Shown: piece after piece, positions 15,374 through 29,732 of the stretch
Position numbering within the stretch: the stretch's first letter is position 1
How the letters are laid out: each line of letters starts with the position of its first letter
Assembly: GCA_004123355.1 (NCBI GenBank)
Contig: SCHM01000002.1
Coordinates: forward strand, 4,747,569-4,811,568
Source: Amphirosellinia nigrospora
Lineage: Eukaryota > Ascomycota > Sordariomycetes > Xylariales > Xylariaceae
Direction of reading: 5' to 3'
Length of the DNA: 64,000 bases
Notes under the pieces: model-generated
The model's input: the letters and a program-made list of their open reading frames with translations, nothing else
The model's database searches: none
What the model was told of the DNA's origin: nothing
Position numbers and translations under genes: made by a program

Positions 15374-17188
15374 TATTTTTATTTTAAAAAAAAACTAATC
15401 GCTATAAGTTTAAATATCTTTTTTTCGGCTTATATATTATTTATTATTTATTTAAAAAACTTAAGATTTTTTATTATAAAATAATTATTTAGTTATTTTT
15501 AATTATTTAATATTTATTTATAATTATATATAATATTTTTTATTTAGCTAAAAATTTTTAAGCTTTTTATATTAACGCCGAAAATATATAACGGTTTGTT
15601 TAATATTTTTAACTATTTTTAAGCTTTATGTTTTAAAGCTGTTTATTTTTATTAATATTTATTAAATATTAATAAACGTTATAATGTTTATACTAGCTTA
15701 AATAAAAAATTAAAATATATATATTTTTATAAATATTTATATTTATTTTTATTTTTAACTATTAATAAGTTATTTTATAGCTATTTATATTATTAATATA
15801 GTTAAAGTTTTTAATAAATTATATAAAGCTATATATATTTTTAATAGCTAAAATAAAATAAATATTTATATATTATATTAGCTTAATAGCTATTAATTTT
15901 TATTTAATATTTATATAGTTTAAAAAGCTATTAATATATTTATTATATAAATTATAAGTTTTTATAGCTTTAAAGCTATTATTTTTTATTAATAAGCTAT
16001 TTAAACGCTAAAAAAAAATTTTAGCTTTTATTTATTATTTTTATAAGTTTAATAGTTTATATTATAAATAAATAGTTTATTATATAGTAAAAAATAAGTA
16101 AATATTTATAAACTATTAATAATTTTTTATAATATTAAGTATATATTACGTAATATTTACGATTTTATAAAAAAGCGCTAGGTATTTTTAAAGTAGTTGT
16201 TTTTATGCTGTTTTTATGTTTATTTTTTAATTAAAGTTTTTATTTAACGAAAAAATAACTTAAAAACTATTTTTAAGCTACGTAGTTATAACGTTAATTA
16301 TAACGCTTTATTAATAATATAATAAATAAATAAAAATATTAATATAAAACTTAGTTAATAGTTTTATTTTTATTTTTATAAATTTATTAATAGTTTTTAT
16401 TTATTTTTTAATAAAATAGTTTAAGCTTTTTATAGTTTAAACTTTAGTTAATACGGTTATTTTTTTTTATAAACTATTTATTTTTTTTTATTTTTAAATA
16501 AAATTAACTAATTTATTATTAATTAAAATAAAAAAAAAATAAATAAAAATAAAAAAAAAACAAATAATATATTTTATATAATTTATTATATAAATTTAGC
16601 TAATAAATTATTATTCGGTTATTTTTTAATTATTTAAATATTTTTTAAAAATATATTTTAAAAATATTTTTATTTTATTATTTAATAGCATAAGTTTTTT
16701 TTTTTTTACTATTAATTTAGTATGTTATTTATAGCTTTATAATAATATTTAAATAATTTTAATGTTTTTATTTTTTTAAAATTATAGATCGGCTTTTATA
16801 TAATTATTAATAACTTTTTTATTTTATTAAAATTTATTAATAAATAAAGCTTTTTTGTTTTTTTACGTTTATTTTTGCTTAAATATATTTTTTATTTAAT
16901 ATTTATTTTATTTAAATATTATTATTAAAAATTAAACGTTTAAATTTAATTATAAAAATAAAAAATTAATAATAATTTATTATAATAAATTAATATAAAA
17001 AAAAATATATTTTTTAAAAATATCGAACTTTATTATATATAAACTAATAATTTTAATAATTTTATATTTAAAATATAATAAGCTAATTTTTAAAAAAGCT
17101 AGTTTATAATAATATTTTTTAAATTTAGCTATATTTAATTATTTATTTTATATATTCGGTTAAAAATCGTTTAATATTAGCTATTTTA
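15374..17188. other. Outer element internal sequence right of the nested insertion
   Basis: RIP-mutated internal sequence of the outer retroelement resumes here after the ATTTT target duplication. No coding frame survives. It runs to the TA dinucleotide used as target by the MITE at 17189. Confidence 0.6.
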
Positions 17189-17481
17189 GTTACGCTTCAC
17201 ACACTCGAAGAGACAAGGCTCCAGTATATGTGGTATATTGCATATAAAATCTACAGATAAAGTAGGAAGGAAGGAAGGTCTAAATCTACAGTACAGGCAG
17301 CTGCTTAAATACTCGCGTAGGGCAGCTGCATTCACTGCTAGTGCCTGCCTTTATTCACTGCACTGCATTCACTACGAATGGCAGTCACGCATTCACTGTG
17401 AGTGGCAGTTACTGCAAGTGGAGATTACGGGTGCTGTGGCTAGTGGTGGGGCACAGCCACCAGAGCCTGCAAATCCGTAAC
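17189..17481 (+). mobile_element. MITE family, copy B (nearly RIP-free)
   Basis: A 293 bp island of normal composition within the AT-rich outer element. The ends are GTTACG...CGTAAC (6 bp TIR) flanked by TA on both sides (17187-17188, 17482-17483), as expected for Tc1/mariner-type insertion. It has no coding capacity; the short frames that cross it are chance. The middle contains degenerate tandem units of about 15 bp built on ATTCACTGC and AAGTGGCAGT, and unit number differs from copy C. Low RIP load shows that it inserted after the surrounding element had been mutated, or escaped because it is shorter than the roughly 400 bp that RIP is known to need in Neurospora. Confidence 0.85.
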
Positions 17482-17483
17482 TA

Positions 17484-18082
17484 TTTTGTTTATTTTTTAT
17501 TATATTATTATTATTATTGTTTAAACGAACTATTAAATATTTTATAACTTTTAAATAAAAATTTTATTAAAGCTTTTAGTTCGTAAATAAATATAAATAA
17601 ATATTTATTTATTTTATAAGTTTAATATAATATTTATATTATAAAAAAAAAGCTTAATTTATAATTAATAAGTTTTTATTATTAATTATAAATATTATTT
17701 TAAAAGTAAATTTTTTAATTAAACTATATATAATTATAAAAACATAAAAATAAACTAGTATTTTTTAGTTTATTTATTTTATTATTTTATTAATTTTTAA
17801 ATAATAAATTATATTTAGTTTTATTAATATTAACTAATTTATATATTATTATAAAAGTTTTTATTTAGTTTAATTTTAATTATTATAATATTTTAAAAAA
17901 TTTATAAAAACGTTAAAAATAATTAATAAACTATTTAATATATATTTTTATATTTATTAAGTTTATTTTTTATTATAATTATTTTATTTAGTTTATTTTA
18001 ATAATATTATAAAAAATAAATTATTTTTATTTTTATTAATAAAATTATTATAAATTTATTAATAGCTTATTTTAAAACTATT
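17484..18082. other. RIP-degraded internal sequence of outer element
   Basis: AT-rich DNA between the MITE and the 1.5 kb repeat. Nothing else is recognisable. Confidence 0.5.
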
Positions 18083-19565
18083 TTAATATTAAAGGCTTTT
18101 TAATTTAAAGGTAAAAATACTTAAGTTTTTAATATATATATTTAAGTTAATAAATAAATTATAGTTATTAGTTATATTAGTTTGCTTTTTTTTAATAAAT
18201 TATATATAATAAAACTTATATTTATTTTAATTTATTAATTATAATATTTTATTTTTTACGTAATTATATAATTATATTATAAAAATATTCGGCTATTTAA
18301 TTAATAATAATAATAAATTTACTTATAAATATAAATATTAATATATAATATTTTTTATATATTTATTTTATTAATAGTAATAATATACGCTAAAATTATA
18401 TTATTATTTTATAATTAGATTATAATTTTAAGCTATAAAACAAAATTAAAAAGTTAAATATTATAGTAAATAATTAATTTTTATTTTAAATAAAAAAAAC
18501 TTATTATAATATTAAAATTTTTAAAACGATTTTTAATTTAAATAAAATTAAAAAAGTTTTTTAATAAATATAAATTACTATTTTAAATTTTAAATATAAT
18601 TATAAACTATTTTTAATTTTAAATATAATTATAAATTTTATATTTTAAATAATAACGCTATTAAAATATATTAATTTTTATAATATATTAAATTTTTATT
18701 TTTTTTTAAAAAAGCTTAAATTTGCCGATAAATTTAAAAAAAACTTTATAAATTAGCTAAAACGTTTAAAAAAAAAAACTTTTTAAAAAAGCTTAAATTT
18801 ATTAATAATCCAAAAAAACTTTATAAGCTAGCTAAAACATTTAAAAAAAAAACTTAAAAACTTAAAAAATACGTTTATTATAATTAATTTAAAACTTTAA
18901 AGTTTTAAAACTTTAAAAACTACGTTTAAAATATTATAATAAAAAATAAAAAAATAACAAAAAAAATTATAAATAAATATTTATAAAAATATTATTATAT
19001 TTAACGTTAATATAATAATTAATTTTATAATAATTATAGTTTTTTAAAAAATAATTTAATAAAAATTATATTTAAGCAAAGTTTATAATAATAATATTAA
19101 TTTATAATTTAAAAATAATAAATATTTAAATTAATATTAAATTAAAAAAATAAAAAAATAAAATAACTATAAATATAATTAAATAAATAATATTAAATAA
19201 TTACGTTTAATATAATATATAATTATTAAATAATTAAGTTTAATAAAATATATAACTATTAAATAATTAAATTTAGTATAACTTATAATAAAAAAAAATT
19301 AAAAATAAAATTTTATAATTTATTTATATTATATTATTATTTTTAATATAAATATTTAATTTTAAATTATTTTATTAAATTTATAATTATTTATATAATA
19401 AAAAATAAATATTAAAAATTAAATATATATAAAATAAATAAAATAAAAAAGTTTTTAATTTAAATTAAAAAATTTTTATTTAAAATATAAAAAATAAAAA
19501 TTTTTTTATCGATAAAAAACTTTTTTTATTTAATTATATTTTTTTTAAAACTTAAGTATTAATAA
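18083..19565 (+). repeat. 1.5 kb dispersed repeat, copy 1
   Basis: This segment matches the reverse complement of about 27530-29091 along its length, with differences mainly C/T and G/A. Conserved landmarks are the ATATTCGGC patch near 18.29 kb, the AAACTTTATAA/AGCTAGC block near 18.75-18.83 kb and the palindrome TTTTTTATCGATAAAAAA near 19.51 kb. Near the two ends a similar motif occurs in inverted orientation (ATACTTAAGTTTT and AAAACTTAAGTAT), which could be terminal inverted repeats of a DNA transposon, but homology runs about 35 bp past the left one. Class undetermined; it may also be part of the outer element. Confidence 0.6.
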
Positions 19566-22500
19566 AACTTAAAAAGTTTTTATTTTTTATATTTTTAAAT
19601 ATTTTTTTACTATATATATTATAATTATTATAAAATAATATATTATTTAATATATTTTAGCTAAAAAATTTTTAATAAAATAGCTAAAATATTATTATAT
19701 TTAAATAATTAATTAATATAAAATTATAATAGTTTTAAATTAAATTAATTTAAAAGTTTTTATTTTAATATTTATATTTAGTTTTAATATTTAAATAAAT
19801 TATTAGCTCCGATTTTATATTTAAATATTAATATATTAAAAAGTTTTTTTTAATTTTAAAATTTATAAAGAACTTTTTTTTATTATTTTTATAGTTTTAT
19901 AACTAATTAATAGTTTAAATATTATTTTATTATATTTATTTTTATTATAAGTTTTTATTTATAAAAACGTTTTATTTTATAAAGATTTTTTATTTATTAG
20001 TTTTATACTATTATATAAATATTAGTTTTTATTTTTTTTTATTTATTTTTTTTTTAAAATTAAAATTTTCGGCTAAAAATTATTTATTAGTTTTAAAAAA
20101 TAAATTTTATTTTTATTTAAAAAAATATTTAATTATTTATTATTTATTTTAGTTTTATAAAATAATATAAATTTAAAATTATAAAAAATTTAGTTTATTA
20201 AATTATTATTTAAAAAGTTTTTAGTTATTATAAAATATTTTAATTTTTATAGTTTAATAAAATTAAAAATATTTTTTTTAAATTTAAAGTTTAATATTTT
20301 ATTTTTAAATAATTTATTATTATTAATAGTTTTTATTATATATTTTATAATTAATTTTATAAATAAAAATTTCGAAAAAAATAAATTATTAAAAAATTTT
20401 ATTTATTATATTAAAATAAATATTTTTATAAATTATTTTAAATAATTAGTTTTTATAATTATAATTTATTTAAATTAAATTAAATAAAAACTAGTTTTAA
20501 TATAAAAAACTTTTAAACTTTTCGAAAGCTATTTTTTTTTTTTTTTTAATAAAAAAAACTTTTTTTTTTATAAATAAAATAAATAATATAAATATTTAAA
20601 TATTTAAAAAAACTATTAATAAAATTTATAAATTTTAAAAACTTTTTATATTTTTAACGATTTAAAACTTTTTATTTTTAAATAATTTTTATTTTTTAAT
20701 TATATATATTTTAACGTTTATTTTAATAATAAACTTAAAATATTTAGTTTTATTATTTTAAATTTATATTTATTAATATTAAAATATAATTTTATAGCTT
20801 TTAAAACGTTTAATATTTATTTTATTTTTTTTATATAGTTTTTTTTTAATTTATTAAACTATATTAAATATTATTTATATATATAATATAAATATATTTA
20901 AATATTAATATAAAACTAAGTTTATATAGTATTAAAATATAACTAAAGTTTTTAATAGCCCGAAAAAAATAATTAATTATTTAAAAAATCCGAATTAAAT
21001 ATAAATTGTTTTTTTTATTTATTTTTTTTTAATATAAAGTTTATAAAAATAACTTTTATATTTAGTTTAATAAACTAATCTATTTTTAATAAATTTATTA
21101 ACGTTTTTTTAATTAAAAAAAAAATTTATTTATTTATTATATATTAAATATTTAATAATTATATAAAAATATAATTTTTTTTTAATTTTTTTATAAATAA
21201 TATTAAATTTTATTAATAAACTATTAATATAAATATAGTTTTTATTAAATAGTTTTATAAATATTTTTTATAATATTAATAGTTTATTTTTCGATATATT
21301 ATATAATAGTTTTTATAAAACTAAAAGTTTTTATTTTTTATTATTTTATATAATAAAGATTTTATAATTTATTTTTTATAATATAAAAATAGTTGTTTTT
21401 TTTTTTTTATTAAATAATTTTATTTAAAGTTTAAGCTTTTTTAATAATTATATTTTTATTTTATTATATTTTTTAGCGTAAGCGTTTTTATAATATTTAT
21501 TAATATAATTATAAATATTAATATATTTATTATTTTAAAACGTTTTAATTTTTTAATTTTTATTTTAAAAACTATATTATTAAATTATTTAATTTTTATA
21601 TTTATTATAGCTATTAAATTTTTAATATATAATTTAACTTTTATACTTTAAATAATTAGCTTTTTTATATTAATTATATATTTATAAACTATATATATTA
21701 TTTTTAATTTTTTTATTTATAGCTTTTTTAAAATTAAATTATATTATAAATAGTTTATTATATATATTAATATTTATTATTAAAAACTATTTATATTAAT
21801 TTTTATATAAATTATTTTATTAATAATTTTTTATTTTATTATTATTTTTATAATTTTTTTAATATAATATTAATATATAATAAATAAACGCTAAATAATA
21901 AACTATTTATAATTATATATTTATAACTTTAATTTATTAATATTTTAATAATTAATATTTTATTATAAATAAAGTTTATATAAAAAATATATTATTTATA
22001 TATTATTTTAGTTTAGCTTTTAAGTTTATAAAAATTAAATTTTTTATATATTTTATTTATAATTAAAAAAAAAACTATTTATTTTCCGATTTTTTAAAGT
22101 TTATTAATAAATTTTTAGTATTTATTATTATATTTATACTTTTATTTTATTATTATATTATATTAGTAAAAAAATTTATTAATAAAATAGTTATTTTTTT
22201 ATATTTAAAATATTATTTATTAATTTTTTATTTATTTAGCTTAATATTTAATATTTAATAAGCTTAAATTTATAATAAACTAAAATAACGCTAATATTTT
22301 AATTTTATTATAATTATATTATTTTTAATATTTATAATAAAAATAAAAATTAATAAATAAATAATAATTATTATTTTTTTATTATTTTTTATATTAGTTT
22401 AATATAATAGCTTTAGCTTTTAAAACAGCTAATTATAGCTATAATTTTATTAATTTATTTATTATAGTTTTTAAAAAAATTATTTTAAAAAATTAAAATA

Positions 22501-23336
22501 AAAATAAACTATTCGTTTAATATTTTTTTAGTATAATTAATTTAGTTTTATTAATTTATAGCGTACTATTTATATTTATAAATATATATTTTATTTTAAA
22601 AAAATTTAAAAAATAGTTTTTTTTTATATAAATAAAAATAAATTTAAAATAACTTTTCGTAAATAGTTAATATTAAAATAATAATTATAAAAAAACTATA
22701 TAAATTTTATAAAGTTATAAGTTTAAAAACGTTTTTAATAATAAAAAATAATATAATTATAACTTTAATAATATTTTAAATTATTTATTATTTAATAAAA
22801 CTTATTATAGTTATTTTTTATAAATTTAATATTTTAATCGAGTTTTTATTTTATAGCTATTTTTACGCAAAAAATTTATATAAATATTTATAAATTTATT
22901 TAGCTAAAAAAAAATTTACGTTTTAATTCGTTAAAAAAATTAGCCGTTTTTATAAAATTTTTTTATTTATAATTGCTTTATTATAAAAAATAATAATATT
23001 AGTATTAAATATTAAAGCATAAAAATAAAACAATATTATAATATATTTATTTATTTTTATAGCTATTATATATAACTTAACGTTTATTTATTAGTTATTA
23101 AAAATAGTTTAAATTTATTTAAAAAATATTAATATTATTTAATTAATAATAATTATTTATTTTTATAGCTTTTATTAAAAGCTATTTAATAAAGTTTAAA
23201 TTATATTATTTAAGCTTTAAATTATTATAAAAAGTTTTATAAAAAACTTTTTATATATTTATATATTTATTAATTTTATTATTACGTAGCTAATAAACTA
23301 TATTTATTATTTAAAATAAAATAATTATAATTAATA
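19566..23336. other. RIP-degraded internal sequence of outer element
   Basis: AT-rich DNA up to the right LTR. Occasional CpG-containing words survive, but no frame or domain can be read. Confidence 0.5.
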
Positions 23337-23506
23337 TATAAAAATTATAGCTTTAAAGCTAAAAAATATTATTTATTAACTATAATAAAAAAAAAAAAAA
23401 TCTATACGCGCTAGCGTATACAAAAAAGCTACTATATAGTAGCTTTAGCTTAAAGCTAAAGCTATAACCTAGGTTATAAGCTTATTAGCCTAGCTAACCT
23501 ATAATA
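23337..23506 (-). repeat. LTR of outer retroelement (right copy)
   Basis: A 170 bp repeat of 6455-6623. It keeps more CpA/TpG sites, for example in the block CTAGCGTATAC and in AACCTAGGTT, so it is the less mutated of the pair. AGTAA follows at 23507-23511. Confidence 0.8.
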
Positions 23507-23511
23507 AGTAA

Positions 23512-26500
23512 TACTATTTTTATTTTTATAAAAGTTTTACATATTAAACATAATATAATAAAAGCAGTTATAAAAACTTGCTATTTTTAAAGTATTATTT
23601 TAAAGCTTTAAATTAATTAAAAAAAGCTAGGTTTTAAAAAACTATTAGTTATTTTTTAGTAATAAATAATTTTAAGCTATTAATTTTATACTTTAAAAGT
23701 TTTATAAAAAATATTTAAAAATAACTTTTTAAATAAAAAAATATACGTTTTTTATTAAAAAATCTAAAAATAGTTTATAATTGTTTAATATAGTTTTTTT
23801 AATATTAAAAATATAATTATATTATTAATAAAAGTTTATAAAATTTTTTATATAGTTTTAAAAAATATTTATAAATTTTATTTATATATAAATAAGTTTT
23901 AAAAACTTATTAATATTATTATAAATTTTTTAAGTTTTTATAAATTTATTATTATAAATCGGTTTTATAATTAAAATATATTAAAAATTAATAAAAAAAT
24001 AAAATAACGTTAATATTATATATATAGCTTATTTTATAATAATAATATAACTTTTATTTATAATAATAATAAATAGTTATTAAATATTATTATATAATTT
24101 ATTGTTTATAAATTAACTATAAGTTTATTTTTTTTAACGTTTTTAACGACTTTTTAAATAACGAATATAAAATATATAAATAAAGTTAGTTTTTTAATTT
24201 ATTTTATACGTTTTTACGCGTATAGTTTATTATTTATTTCGTTAAATATTTTATAGTATATATATATTAAAAAATAAAAACAATTATTAAATTTATATTT
24301 TTATTAATTATTTATAAGTAGTATTTTATTTGTTTTTTTTTAAAATATTAACTATTTTTTAATTACGTTAAATTTTTAAATATTTTTAATAATTTTTATA
24401 ATTTTTTTATTTATAGCGCTTTTTTTATATATATAAACTATTTATTTAAAGCTATTATTTTTAGTATTTTAAAAAGCTTTTTAATTTTTAATAAAATAAA
24501 CTTTATATATTTTAAATTTATTATATTTTTATTTTAGTTTTTATTTTTTAATTATATTATATATTTAATTAGTTAATAATATATTATTTATTATTAATTT
24601 ATATAATATATTAGTTTATCGAATAAATTATAATTTATTAATATTTATATTTATATTATATATTATTATATTATAAATATTTTTTATCGTTATAATTTTA
24701 ATTATTAAAATTATATCGAACTTTTAATTTATATAATAAATATTTAAAATATTAATATTATTAAAATTATATTTAATTATTTTTAATTTATTAGTATTAT
24801 TTAGCGCAAAAACTAGTTTATTTATTATTATTATAATTATAATTGCTATAATATATTTTTTTTAAATAGTTTTTAAAAATTAATATTTTTTTATTTATTA
24901 ATATAATTTATATATATATTTTTATAGATTATTTTTTTGCATAATAATAAATTATTTAATATAATTTAAAATATTATATTAAATTATACTATTAATATTA
25001 TTTTATTTTTATATATAAAATTAAATACGAAATTTTTATTAAAAAATAATAGTTTATATATAGCTAATATAATATACGTTTTATTTAAAGCTAGCTTAAT
25101 ATTTTTTTTAAAGTTATTTTTTTTATAAAAATATAATTTTAATATTATTTAAAAAAATATTTTAAAATTTAAATATTTTTAAAAATAGCTTTTTCGTTTA
25201 AAAAATCTATTATTATTTTATTAAAATATAAAAAACTATTATTTAATAATATTTATAATTCGATATTTTAGTTTAATATTTATATTAAACATTTATATTT
25301 TAATAATATTAAGTTTTTTAAACGTTATTTTTAAAAAAATAAAATATAAAATAGTTTATTTTTTATATTTATTTGTTTTTTGTTTATTTTGCGTACTTTT
25401 TATATTTATAATATTATAGTATATTTAAATATATTTAATAATTTTTTATAATAATATTTCGGTTTATTTTTATATTAAAATATATAATAATATTTAAGCT
25501 TTTTTTATTTTTTATATTATTATTTTAAAATAAATATATAAATATATTAAGTTATTTTTTTTTTGCGCTATATTTTTAAAATTTAATATTTATAAATAAT
25601 AAATAAAATTTTATTTTTATTGCTTTTATTTTTAATATATTATTTTTATTTTTAAAGTTGTTTATATTTTTAAAGCGTTATTATTTTTAACGTTTAATAG
25701 TTTATATTTTTTATTAATATTATTATTAAATATTTTATAAGCTATAAATATTATTTTTTTATTATTAAAGCGCTATAATTTTTTAAATATTTAAATAATT
25801 TATTTTTAAATATAAATAATATATAATATTTATTATATGTTTATTATAAAAAATTTATTATTTTTAAGTTTAAAAATTTTAAAAAATATTTATAATAATA
25901 GCGTATATATTTTTATTTTAGCTTTTCGAAATTAAAAGTTTTATCGTAATATTTATAAATAATATTTATATTTATAATTATAAATATAAAATTTTTATTA
26001 TTATTATTATTTAATAATAATTTATTAAAAGTTAAATTAAGATTAAAATTATCCGGGTTAACGAAATATATATTTTTTTTTTAGCTTTTTATATTTTTTT
26101 TATTTTATATTTTTTTTTTTGCTTTATTATAACTTTTTATTTTTTATTTTTTTTTTTATATTTTTTTTTATTATTTTTATTATAATTTTTTTTTATTTGT
26201 TTTAAATTATTATTATTATTATTAAACTAATAATAAAGTTTACGTTTTTTTAATAAACGTTTAATATATTTATTTTATTTTATTTTATATTTTTTTTTAT
26301 TAATATATAAATATATATTTTTATAGCTATTAATAATATTAATTTTTATTTTATTATATATATTATATATTTATTTAATTTTATATTTATATTAAAATTA
26401 TTTAAAAACTTTTTAATATTAAGTTTTATAATAATTTAAATTTATATTATAATTTTATATTAATTAATATTATTTTACGTTAATATTTTTATAGCTTTAA

Positions 26501-27529
26501 TATATTTTAATTTTTTTAAATAAATATTATTAAAGCCGATTTATTATACGTTAAATTTTTAATATAAAATTAAAAATATTAAACTTTTCGGTTATTATTA
26601 TTAATTATATTAAAAATCGTTTTATAAAACGTTTAATAATACTATTTAAACTTTTATATTAAAATTTTTAATATTTAATATTTATTAGTTTGTTATTTTA
26701 TTATAAAATAGCTAGTTTTTTAAAATATTTAAAATATAGTTAAAATTTATTATATATTATTTTTAGTAGTTTTTTTATTTTTAAAAAAAAAGTTAATTTT
26801 TTAATAAAATAATAAATATTAATAAATATTAATTATATTTTTTTTACTATTATTTTTATATTTTATAAGTTTTTTTATAAAAGTTAAATTATTTTATATT
26901 ATTTTATTTAATATAATAATTATTATAAAATTTTAAGCTTATTAAATAATAAAAAATAAAATTTCGTTTTAATAAATTATTAAAATTTTATAAGTTATAT
27001 ATTAATAGTTTTAAAGTTTATTAAAGCGGATTTTTTTTATTATTGTTATTATTATTAAAGTTTTTTTTTAAATTTAAAGCTTTTTTAACTATTTATAAAT
27101 ATATCGCGGATTTTAATTTATATTTAATTAAACTAATTATAAAATTAAATATAATAAAAAATTATTTATATTTAGTTTTTATAATTTAAGTTTTAATTTA
27201 ATAATAAATATTATTAAAAATTTAATTATTATTTATAATATATTTAATATAAATATATTTATTTATTACTAGCTATAAATATTAATATAAAAAAATATTA
27301 ATATTAATAAAAGTTAGCTTTATATAATTATAGTTTTAAATATAAATATATTAAAAGTTTAACTATTTATTAATAAGCTAAATTTTAATATTTAATTTAT
27401 ATATTAATTAAAGCTTAACGCGTTAAATTAATTTTATTAATTAAGTTAATTATTTTTTAATAATATATAACTAGTTTATTATAATATTATATTTGTTTAT
27501 ATTTTTAATTAAAGTATATTTTTTTTAAT
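23512..27529. other. RIP-degraded DNA right of outer element
   Basis: AT-rich sequence. The first 250 bases retain slightly more CpA than the surroundings. I found no terminal repeats, coding frames or RNA genes. Confidence 0.5.
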
Positions 27530-29091
27530 ATATTTAAGTTTTAAAAAAAATATAACTAAATAAAAAAAGGTTTTTTATCGATAAAAAATTTTTTTGTTTT
27601 TTATATTTTAAATAAAAAATTTTTTTACTTAAATTAAAAACCTTTTTGTTTTTATTTATTATTATATATATTTAGTTTTTAGTATTTATTTTTTATTATA
27701 TAAATAACTATTAATTTAATAAAATAATTTAAAATTAAATATTTATATTAAAAGTAATAATATAATATAAATAAATTATAAAGTTTTATTTTTAATTTTT
27801 TTTTTATTATAAATTATATTAAATTTAATTTTTATTAAATTTAATTATTTAATAGTTATACGTTTTATTAAACTTAATTATTTAATAGTTATATATTATA
27901 TTAAATATAATTATTTAATATTATTTGTTTAATTATATTTATAGTTATTTTATTTTTTATTTTTTTAATTTAATATTAATTTAAATATTTATTATTTTTA
28001 AATTATAAACTAATATTATTATTGTAAATTTTATTTAAATATAATTTTTATTAAGCTATTTTTTAAAAAAATTATAATTATTATAAAATTAGCTATTATA
28101 TTAACGTAATAAATATAGCGGTATTTTTTATAAAGTGTTTATTTATAACTTTTTTTGTTTATTTTTTTGCTTTTTATTATAATATTTTAAGCGTAGTTTT
28201 TAAGTTTTTAAAAATTTTAAAGCTTTAAATCGATTATAATAAACGCGTTTTTTAAGTTTTCGAGTTTTTTTTTTAAACGTTTTAGCTAGCTTATAAGGTT
28301 TTTTTTAAATTTATTAATAAGCTTAAGCTTTTTCGAAAGGTTTTTTTTTTTAAACGTTTTAGCTAATTTATAAGGTTTTTTTTAAATTTATTAGTAAGCT
28401 TAAACTTTTTTTAAAAAAAATAAAAATTTAATACGTTAAAAATTAATATATTTTATAATACTATTATTATTTAAAATATAAAGTTTATAGTTATATTTAA
28501 AATTAAAAATAGCTTATAATTATATTTAAAATTAAAAATAGTTTATAATTATATTTAAAATTAAAAATAATTTATAGTTATATTTAAAATTTAAAATAAT
28601 AATTTATATTTACTAAAGAATTTTTTTAATTTTATTTAAATTAAAAATCGTTTTAAAGATTTTAATATTATAATAAGTTTTTTTTATTTAAAATAAAAAT
28701 TAATTATTTGCTATAATATTTAACTTTTTAATTTTATTTTATAGCTTAAAATTATAGTTTAATTATAAAACAATAGTATAACTTTAGCGTATATTGCTAT
28801 TATTAATAAAACAAATATATAAAAAATATTATATTAATATTTATATTTATAAATAAATTTATTATTACTATTAATTAAACGGCCGAATATTTTTATAACG
28901 TAATTATATAATTATATAAAAAAAAAAATATTATAATTAATAAATTAAAATAAAATAATAAGTTTTTATATATAATTTATTAAAAAAAAACGAACTAATA
29001 TAACTAGTAATTATAACTTATTTATTAACTTAAATATATAGTTCTTAAAAACTTAAGCATTTTTGCCCTTAAATTAAAGGGCTTTTAATAT
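27530..29091 (-). repeat. 1.5 kb dispersed repeat, copy 2 (inverted)
   Basis: Inverted relative of 18083-19565. It is less mutated at its right end, where GCCCTT and AAGGGC (29065-29070 and 29077-29082) form a 6 bp stem around a 6 base loop, one of the few GC-rich words in this area. The palindromic ATCGAT block is at about 27,570-27,590. The two copies end at the same points, so the element has defined borders. Confidence 0.6.
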
Positions 29092-29732
29092 TATATTTTT
29101 TAAAAATTATATAAAAAAAAAAAAATTTAAAATATAATAAATTAATAATAAAAATAATTTAGCTAATATATTTATTAAACGTACGTAAAACTAAATATTA
29201 AAAGCTTTAGTTTTTATAAATAAATTATTTATATAAATCGAAATATTTATTAAAAAACTATAAAAAATATATTTATATAAAATAATAGCTAAATATATAT
29301 AAAAACGAATATATATATATAAATATTAAAAAAACTAAATTATATATAAATAATAAAAAAGTTAAAAAATTATAATAAAAATAATAACTAAAATTATATT
29401 TTAAAAAATAATATATATAATTAATTTCTTTTTTTTTTTTTTAAACTTAAACTATATATAATAAAAGTAATAAATTTATATTAATTATTATATATAAACG
29501 TTATAACATTATTTTAAAACCTAGCATTATATAATATTAATTAAATAAAATATTTTAATAATTAATATAATTATTATATAAACTATTTAAATATAAATAA
29601 TAATTTAGTTATAATTTTAAATAAGAATTATATAAAATATTTTTTTAATAAATAAACTTTATTTATATATTAACGAAAATAATAATTAAAAATATTTAAA
29701 AAATAATATTATATAAAAAAGTAAAAACAATA
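29092..29732. other. RIP-degraded DNA between repeat and MITE
   Basis: AT-rich sequence with no recognisable feature. Confidence 0.5.

Larger units (their letters stand above)
6455..23506 (-). mobile_element. Outer LTR retroelement, interrupted by nested insertions
   Basis: Direct repeats of about 170 bp at 6455-6623 and 23337-23506 align over their whole length with mostly C/T and G/A differences, and both have TGT...ACA-type ends after allowing for RIP. The 5 bp sequence AGTAA lies directly outside each end (6450-6454 and 23507-23511), a target-site duplication. Removing the inner element (7017-15368) and the MITE at 17189 leaves about 8.4 kb, a normal size for a fungal LTR retroelement. 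A purine-rich run next to 6624, read on the minus strand, looks like a polypurine tract and suggests minus orientation; this is tentative. It is a fossil, broken throughout by RIP. Ty1/Copia versus Ty3/Gypsy cannot be decided. Confidence 0.75.

Noticed and set aside
17238-17547. Short open frames across MITE copy B (and similar at 29861-30070)
   Set aside because: They are made of the MITE's short tandem units, run past its end into RIP-mutated DNA, and have no start context; the element is non-coding.
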